DNA of 48,135 bases from the NCBI GenBank assembly GCA_022825385.1, contig JAJDWX010000016.1:1-48135 (forward strand). The letters are read 5' to 3'. The stretch is from Rhodothermales bacterium (GTDB taxonomy: Bacteria > Bacteroidota > Rhodothermia > Rhodothermales > VXPQ01). Positions within the stretch are counted from its first letter, which is position 1. Each line of letters begins with the position of its first letter. Positions 43,710-48,135 of this stretch are shown in pieces. Under the pieces are notes generated by a model. The model saw nothing but the letters and a program-made list of their open reading frames with translations, was not told where the DNA came from and ran no database searches. Both the position numbers and the translations under genes were made by a program.

Positions 43710-44003
43710 AGAAGTGGTCCGAAAAACTGGACAGGCGTTTAGGTTTAGGATTGCGATGGTTTACGCCGCCTTCGCCAGCGGCTTTCGTCTGTAGTATACG
43801 TCGTCGAGCGTGAGGTTGTCAAGGCCTTGATGCGGGCGTTCTTCGTTGAAGTAGCAGACGTAGGTGGCGATCCCCTTTTTTGCCTCGGCCACCGTCTCGT
43901 ACGCATGCCGGTACGCTTCCTCCTTCTTGGGGCTGCGCCAGAAGCGCGCACTGCCGGACGATAAACAAGCGATGATCGCGATTGATCTGGTCGCTGCGTG
44001 TAC
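43710..44003 (-). mobile_element. Internally deleted IS3-family relic
   Basis: One end (agaagtggtccg then aaaaactggacagg from 43710) matches the end of the IS3 element at 47163. The body keeps the last ~65 codons of orfB (WRSPKKEEAYRH, YFNEERPHQGLDNLTLDDVY, RRKPLAKAA) fused to the first ~40 bases around the orfB start (gaccagatcaatcgcgat). The central integrase core, including the first two catalytic residues, is gone, so it cannot move by itself. It lies directly before the helicase-nuclease start and may now supply its promoter. Confidence 0.8.
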
Positions 44004-44005
44004 AC

Positions 44006-44275
44006 TCATGAGCACCTCCTTCAACCCGTAAGATAGGGGAAGGGGCCATTTCTGGTAGCGGTTCCTGTTCCTGAATCCTCCAGGGGGGCGAGTCTGGAGG
44101 CAGGGGCCCGGACCACCGAATCGCGGCCGGGCAGCCATACCCGACAGGTCGTCTCGCCCCATAGCGCCTGGGTCTCAATGACCTGGCAATTTTGTCCATG
44201 GTCCAGACTGAAATACCAACTGTTTGTATCAATCTTCATTATGAAGCAGTTCATTCAGTTCCAGGGTTTTTCCTT
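44006..44275 (-). repeat. 270-bp direct repeat, copy 2
   Basis: Partner of 40802-41070. Here the repeat joins on its upstream side, in frame, to the full 3' end of the DUF262/HNH gene, so this is the more original junction. On its downstream side the shared Shine-Dalgarno and ATGA are followed by atgagtgtacac and then the IS3 relic rather than by pglZ. Confidence 0.85.
44021..44239 (-). pseudogene. N-terminal remnant of SNF2/BrxH-type helicase (copy 2)
   Basis: Same opening as copy 1 (MKIDTNSWYFSLDHGQ, CRVWLPGRDSVVRAPASRL), with a few substitutions, then a one-base frame change that ends the frame after GPFPYLTG. Its ATG overlaps the end of the DUF262/HNH gene by 11 bases, indicating that the lost helicase was translated right after that gene. 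The helicase body is absent. Confidence 0.5.
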
Positions 44276-45184
44276 CACATGCCTGCTGTGCCGCATCCGC
44301 CAGGATGGTTGCCCTAGCGGATAGGAACGCATCGTAGTCCGTTTTTACTCGGGTACGCCGTTCCTGATCTTCGAGACCGTCATATCCTACAGCGAGTTTG
44401 CTGTACGGGATCAGGTGGGTCTTCAGTCGGCGGCGTAATTCCTTCTCGCCAAGGGCGCTGTTGTCCGACCGCTCCTTCAGGTAGGCAATCGGGTCCTTAT
44501 TGCTTATGGTTCGGTTCGTACGCCATGTGACCAAGGCGCAGTTGAGTGCCCGAAAGGCCTCTTTATTCGGAACCTCGGCATCTTCCAAGGTCGATGCCGG
44601 AAACAGGTGATGGTATTCCCGCGGGTGTTCTTTGGAGGTAATGGTTGCAATCGAAGCCCGTGCGCCGTCCGCCAGGTCCTCAGCACCACATTTGATCTGC
44701 AGAGCTAGTAGTCCGCGCCCGAGGATGGTCTTGCGCTTGGGCCAGTCGGCCTGCAGCACCATTTCTGGGGTCGGAAGCGGATAAGAGTCAGCATTCAGGA
44801 TAGGCACGACATCCTCATCGGCGCCGTCCCGAAGCACCTTCTTCAATCCACGGAAATCCTGAAGGGCATTCGATGTTGATGACTGTTCGTACCGTGATGT
44901 TAAAAAAGCACGCCAAAGGAATTTACGCAGCAGGTACCGGGCGTTGCCAAGTTGGTCGGGTTGCGTCGGTAGATGCTCCCAGATCGCCGCGATGATCGGG
45001 ATCGCCGTATAGCTGGGTAACCGCTGAGCGTCGAATATGGTTTCGTCCTCCAAAAAGCGGACGACCCCCTTAATACCTTTGACCACCGTGTCCCACTCGT
45101 CAATCATCTTGGTGTAGTTGATACCGCGATACCCGGCTTGGCTTGGAATACGGTCCTGCCGCAGCGCCACCACATCCAATACTA
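44229..45184 (-). pseudogene. 5'-truncated DUF262/GmrSD-like protein with HNH-type C-terminus
   Basis: The surviving ~317 residues are the middle and C-terminal part of a DUF262-type protein. EYHHLFPASTLED followed by CALVTWRTNRTISNKDP is a DUF1524/HNH-like nuclease motif as in GmrSD-type, modification-dependent restriction enzymes (BrxU, a BREX-linked enzyme, has this architecture). The frame is open up to the IS5 end (LVLDVVALRQDR at the junction), and the N-terminal DUF262 NTPase part is missing. A TTG at 45179 could restart translation. DNA beyond the IS does not continue this gene, so a deletion accompanied the insertion. Confidence 0.7.
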
Positions 45185-45197
45185 GGGCCTGTTAACA

Positions 45198-45955
45198 CTA
45201 AAGCAATGCATCGACGATAAGCACGAAGACGACGAAGCCGAGGAAGATGACATCGAGTTTTTCGAAGCGCGAGAAGATGCGCCGATACCCCTTCAGGCGC
45301 CGGAACAATCGCTCGATCTCGTTGCGCCGCTTGTACATCTCGCGGTCGTACTCCCAGGGAGCAAGGCGATTACTCTTCGGAGGAACGACAGGGACGAACC
45401 CGAGGTCGAGCGCCAACTGGCGTGTGCCGTCGTCCTCGTACGCGCGATCCATCAGTAGCGCAGGCTTGTTCGTTGGCCTTTTCATGGCGCTCAAGAGCTT
45501 GCGGCCTTCGGGCGCGTCGTGCGCTTGGCCGGGAGAGAGCGAGAACGCGAGGGCCGTTCGAGCATTTGCGGCAACCATATGAATCTTGGTGGTCCAGCCG
45601 CCTCGAGACTTGCCGATGGCCTGCGGACCGTTTTTTTTTCTGCGCCCGTGCCGTCTGGATGAACCTTGACGCTCGTGCTGTCGAGGCCCACCGCTTCGAT
45701 CTTGATGCGCACGATTTGCTGGCGTTGCAGGTCCTCGAACACGCGGTCGAGAACGCCTTTCTTCGACCAGCGGTTCATGCGCGTGTATACGGTGTGCCAA
45801 CTGCCAAAGCGCTTGGGCAATCCGCGCCACTTGCAGCCGTGCTCGGCAACGTACAGGATCGCGTTGAGCACCTGGAGGTTCGAGATGCTTACGTTACCGC
45901 GCTGTTTGGGAAGCAACGGAGCGATCCGTTCAAATTGGGCCTCGGTGAGTTCCAT
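45198..45955 (-). CDS. IS5-family transposase (orfA/orfB, -1 frameshift)
   Basis: A DDE transposase is encoded in two overlapping frames. orfA (45955 down to 45491) has the N-terminal MELTEAQFERIAPLLP and the first catalytic Asp in AVGLDSTSVKVH. orfB continues in the -1 frame after the A-run, with the second Asp in LLMDRAYEDD and the Glu in YKRRNEIERLFRRLKGYRR. A -1 shift at the A9 run (plus-strand T9, 45631-45639) would yield a single protein of about 250 residues with all three catalytic residues. If frameshifting fails, orfA ends in an unrelated tail (PSRSRSLPAKRTTRPK). Confidence 0.9.
45631..45639 (-). promoter_or_regulatory. A9 programmed -1 frameshift site
   Basis: Nine consecutive A on the coding strand at the point where orfA (gca gaa aaa aaa acg) and orfB (aga aaa aaa aac) overlap. 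The -1 shift joins the two transposase frames. Slippery A-runs are known for this IS group. Confidence 0.7.
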
Positions 45956-46116
45956 GTCTCTGAAATTTGCTTTAGATTGCAGCGTTCATAGACAACGAAA
46001 CAAAGGAAATCATGTTCTCGAATAGTGTTAACAGGCCCTAATCAGGTAGGGCGAAACGGGTTTCCGCCCCGCCGAAAAGGATACGCCGCCCCGTCGATCC
46101 GCGCAAGCCCCCGGAG

Positions 46117-46884
46117 TTACTCCCCTGCCGCTTCCCATGCCTGGGCCGCGCTTTCCCACGCCTCCGCCGCCTTGTTCGCCAGTTCCTTCAGGCCGCCCGT
46201 TTCGCGCCCCGCCCTACGCCGCCAGTCCGAAGCGTTCTCCCGCGCCCGCAAAGCGTGAAGGTTCGCCCGCGAAGCCTGTTCACGCGCAAAGGAACCGCCA
46301 GTTTGAAGCCCAAGTGCGCGCAACTCTTCGTCCCCGACTATCCCATCCGGCGACGCTAATCCAGCACTATTGCGTGCCTGTTCCGCCCGTGCTTTCTTGT
46401 CTCCGTCGAAACCGTCGTATTTCACAAAATCAAAATCTGCTTCCGAATCCCATGCCCGCGCCTCCGCATAGTACGCCCGCGAAACCGCTTCCCGGATCCG
46501 GTGCGGTTGCCGTTCGCGCTCCGCCTCCGCCGCTTGCCATATCCGTTCGCGCTCCGCCTTCGCTTGCCTCGCCTCTTCGGAAACCGCATTCCACGCCGTT
46601 ACAACCGTTTCCCAACCCAAAAGCCCAAGCGATACTTGCTTCTGTGCAAACGAAGCCTTATCCCCCCAACGCAAAGCCCACTTTAGTGCATAGTCATCCG
46701 ACTTTAGCGCAACCGAAGCATAGTCTTTCCGCCCAAGAGCAAGCGTTTCTAATCCCTGCGCCTCCCACGCCGCCGCTTCCGCCTCGAACGCCGCCGCAAC
46801 AAGTTCTTGAAGTTCGGTTTGCGCCCGCACGGGCAACGCCGCCAGCGCAAGGGCCGCCGCAAGAAACAGGATTCGCGCTTTCAT
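46117..46884 (-). CDS. Secreted Ala/Glu-rich helical protein of unknown function
   Basis: This 255-residue protein has a clear signal peptide (MKARILFLAAALALAALPVRAQ) and a body rich in Ala, Glu and Arg (EAEAAAWEAQGLETL, ARQAKAERERIWQAAEAERE, AAEAWESAAQAWEA), predicted to be mostly helical or coiled coil with repeated AxxWE patterns. I do not recognise the family. The start at 46884 was chosen over 46953 because it begins the signal peptide and overlaps the preceding exonuclease stop (ATGA). The island context does not identify its role. Confidence 0.65.
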   Translation of the reverse strand: MKARILFLAAALALAALPVRAQTELQELVAAAFEAEAAAWEAQGLETLALGRKDYASVALKSDDYALKWALRWGDKASFAQKQVSLGLLGWETVVTAWNAVSEEARQAKAERERIWQAAEAERERQPHRIREAVSRAYYAEARAWDSEADFDFVKYDGFDGDKKARAEQARNSAGLASPDGIVGDEELRALGLQTGGSFAREQASRANLHALRARENASDWRRRAGRETGGLKELANKAAEAWESAAQAWEAAGE

Positions 46885-47162
46885 GGCTTTTCGGGAAAAA
46901 GGTTCGTTTTCGCCTTCGCCGCCGCCTGCATAACGCCCAGAACGCGGGCGCAATCTCCCGTTGCGCTATGCGCCGCCGCTTCCACTTCCACGCCCTCCGC
47001 CCGTACGGCCTTCGCAAGTTTAACGTACTCGCTTCGCCGCCTCCGAACGGAAGCATATTCCCGCATAGCGCAACGCCAGCGAAGGGCGGGCATAGACAGT
47101 CCATGCCGGGCGCAGGATTGATTCAGCAAGCGTCTATCAAAGGGCATATTCCACGCGAAAAC
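46881..47162 (-). pseudogene. 3' part of a DnaQ-like 3'-5' exonuclease, cut by IS3
   Basis: About 93 residues survive (SVFAWNMPFDRRLLNQSC, ARHGLSMPALRW, then AAAHSATGDCARVL). These match the second half of DnaQ-family exonucleases: NMPFDRR carries the Exo II-type Asp and HSATGDC the Exo III His-to-Asp motif. The first catalytic motif (DxE) would lie beyond the IS3 insertion at 47163. A start at 47147 is possible but would leave an inactive fragment. It overlaps the secreted protein gene by four bases. Confidence 0.65.
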
Positions 47163-47214
47163 AGAAGTGGTCCGTAAAAACTGGACAGGCTTTTAGGTAT
47201 AGGGTTGCGTTGGT

Positions 47215-48021
47215 TTACGCCGCCTTCGCGAGCGGCTTTCGTCTGTAGTATACGTCGTCGGGCGTGAGGTTGTCAAGGCCCTGGTGCGGGCGTTTTTCGT
47301 TGAAGTAGCGGACGTAGGCGGCGATCCCCTTTTTGGCCTCCGCCACCGTCTCGTACGCATGACGGTACACCTCCTCCTGCTTCAGGCTGCGCCAGAAGCG
47401 CTCCACGTACACGTTGTCCAGCCAGCGACCCTTGCCGTCCATCGAGATGCGCACTCCGTGCGCCTTCAGCGCGCCGGTGAACGCTTCCGACGTGAACTGC
47501 GCCCCCTGGTCCGTATTGAAAACCTCCGGCGCGCCGTAGCGGCCGATGGCCTCCTCGAGCGCATCGACGCAAAAATCCGCCTCCAGCGTGTTCGAGACGC
47601 GGTGAGAAAGCACCTTGCGGCTCTTCCAGTCGATTACGGCTACGAGATAAAGAAAGCCGCGCTCCATCGGTATGTACGTAATGTCCGCCGCGTAGACCTG
47701 GCCCGGTTCTGTGATCTTCATCGTTTTGAGCAGGTAAGGATAAATCTTGTGCCCCTCTCCGGGAGAGGACGTGCGCTTCTTCGGATAGATGGCCCGCAAG
47801 CCCATAAGCCGCATAAGGCGCGCGACGCGGCTTCTCGCCACCGTAAGGCCCCGCGCTTCGAGCAGGCTCTTTATCGTGCGCGAGCCGCTCGTCGGACGAT
47901 CCATGTAGATGCGGTCGATCTCTCTCATGACGGCGAGGTCCTCCGCGCTCACGCCTTTGGGGCGATAGTACGCCGTGGAGCGGCTCAGCGCCAAGAGCGC
48001 GCACTGCCGAACGATAGACAA
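47215..48021 (-). CDS. IS3-family transposase OrfB (rve integrase core)
   Basis: This 268-residue DDE integrase-core protein has an HTH_21-like region (YMDRPTSGSRTIKSLLEARG), then YAADITYIPMERGFLYL with the first catalytic Asp, VFNTDQGAQFTS with the second, and WLDNVYVERFWRSLKQEEVY with the Glu, ending in YFNEKRPHQGLDNLTPDDVY. The TTG at 48021 is a possible internal start, but the frame stays open to the slippery site at 48084-48090, so the active form is probably an OrfAB fusion. Confidence 0.93.
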   Translation of the reverse strand: MSIVRQCALLALSRSTAYYRPKGVSAEDLAVMREIDRIYMDRPTSGSRTIKSLLEARGLTVARSRVARLMRLMGLRAIYPKKRTSSPGEGHKIYPYLLKTMKITEPGQVYAADITYIPMERGFLYLVAVIDWKSRKVLSHRVSNTLEADFCVDALEEAIGRYGAPEVFNTDQGAQFTSEAFTGALKAHGVRISMDGKGRWLDNVYVERFWRSLKQEEVYRHAYETVAEAKKGIAAYVRYFNEKRPHQGLDNLTPDDVYYRRKPLAKAA

Positions 48022-48056
48022 GCGGTGATCGCGATTGATCTGGTCCCTGCGCTCGG

Positions 48057-48135
48057 CTACAGGCCGCGACCGAGCGCCTTCGATAAAAAATCATTCTCGA
48101 TCAGAAGCTCCCCTATCTTGGACTGAAGCGTCTTG
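48057..48135 (-). CDS. IS3-family OrfA, C-terminal end (partial)
   Basis: The frame entering from beyond the window reads KTLQSKIGELLIENDFLSKA and stops at 48057-48059. This is the leucine-zipper end of IS3 OrfA, ahead of OrfB. Only about 25 codons are visible. It overlaps the -1 frame of OrfB. Confidence 0.8.
   Translation of the reverse strand, partial: KTLQSKIGELLIENDFLSKALGRGL
48084..48090 (-). promoter_or_regulatory. Slippery heptamer T TTT TTA for -1 frameshift
   Basis: In the orfA frame the coding strand reads gat ttt tta, that is T TTT TTA aligned as X XXY YYZ. The -1 frame is closed by TGA just before and open afterwards straight into OrfB. This is the expected arrangement for making the IS3 OrfAB transposase. 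Confidence 0.75.

Larger units (their letters stand above)
45185..46038 (-). mobile_element. IS5-family (IS427-like) insertion sequence, complete
   Basis: Ends are gggcctgttaacact (45185-45199) and agtgttaacaggccc (46024-46038), perfect 15-base inverted repeats, flanked by TA on both sides (45183-45184 and 46039-46040) as a 2-base target duplication. The element is 854 bases, the usual size of IS427-group elements, and carries a two-frame transposase. It interrupts the DUF262/HNH gene. Confidence 0.92.
47163..48135 (-). mobile_element. IS3-family insertion sequence (partial, runs off window)
   Basis: The end sequence agaagtggtccgtaaaaa and ctggacagg at 47163 onward is the typical IS3-family terminus. 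It contains a full orfB and the C-terminus of orfA. The other end lies beyond 48135. It interrupts the DnaQ-like gene. A deleted relative is at 43710-44003, so this family has been active here more than once. Confidence 0.9.

Noticed and set aside
46117-47162. Prophage or conjugative genes in the right-hand island
   Set aside because: No structural, portal, relaxase or integrase other than IS transposases was seen. The two genes there are a DnaQ-like fragment and an unknown secreted protein.

Overview
The window is a GC-rich, protein-dense bacterial chromosome segment. Several markers point to the Bacteroidota/Rhodothermota side of the tree: an adjacent SusC/SusD pair, a TonB receptor followed by a DUF4249-type lipoprotein, two very large FG-GAP/UnbV lipoproteins, and a GH16 enzyme ending in a QNYPNPFNP-type type IX secretion sorting domain. 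The high GC and that flavour of sorting domain favour a Rhodothermales-like marine organism. This is inference from gene families; no rRNA or tRNA was seen.

Layout. 1-3293: recN and a phosphohexomutase, overlapping by one base. 3337-6945 (minus): an adenine methyltransferase and NotI-like endonuclease operon that reads into a mutarotase lipoprotein and msrA. 7095-7688: a DUF4258/DUF2283 toxin-antitoxin-like pair bracketed by a 31-bp direct repeat. 7675-10140: an UlaG-like hydrolase, a MetE-like protein and an FKBP lipoprotein. 10374-18260: a fructan-type utilisation locus (GH32, MFS sugar porter, SusC, SusD). 18291-18697: a terminator and two near-identical long hairpin repeats. 18800-22436: a free-standing plug-domain lipoprotein, then a convergent TonB receptor and DUF4249 pair. 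22590-30932: two UnbV lipoproteins and a secreted GH16 beta-glucanase, separated by a palindrome-rich spacer holding a dead ATPase fragment. 31164-37859 (minus): a SulP transporter, an SGNH lipoprotein, an HhH protein, a small membrane protein, beta-carbonic anhydrase and a CPA2 antiporter.

38026-48135 is a battered defence island, all on the minus strand. In transcription order it holds an IS3 element, a truncated DnaQ-like exonuclease, a secreted helical protein, an IS5-family element, a decapitated DUF262/HNH protein, a fragment of a SNF2-type helicase N-terminus, an IS3 relic, an intact A/T-richer helicase with a C-terminal PD-(D/E)XK-like site, a second copy of the helicase N-terminal fragment, pglZ, and an unrecognised 258-residue gene coupled to pglZ. 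PglZ resembles the type 3 BREX phosphatase, but brxC, pglX and a full brxH are absent. The island is either a decayed BREX locus or a reduced system built from PglZ, its partner and the helicase-nuclease. The 270-bp direct repeats flanking the helicase give a concrete hypothesis for how it was assembled.

The sugar genes fit together: extracellular GH32 and GH16 hydrolyse fructan and beta-glucan, SusC/D and TonB systems import oligosaccharides, and the MFS porter, mutarotase and phosphohexomutase handle the sugars. No transcription factor or sensor for these loci lies in the window.
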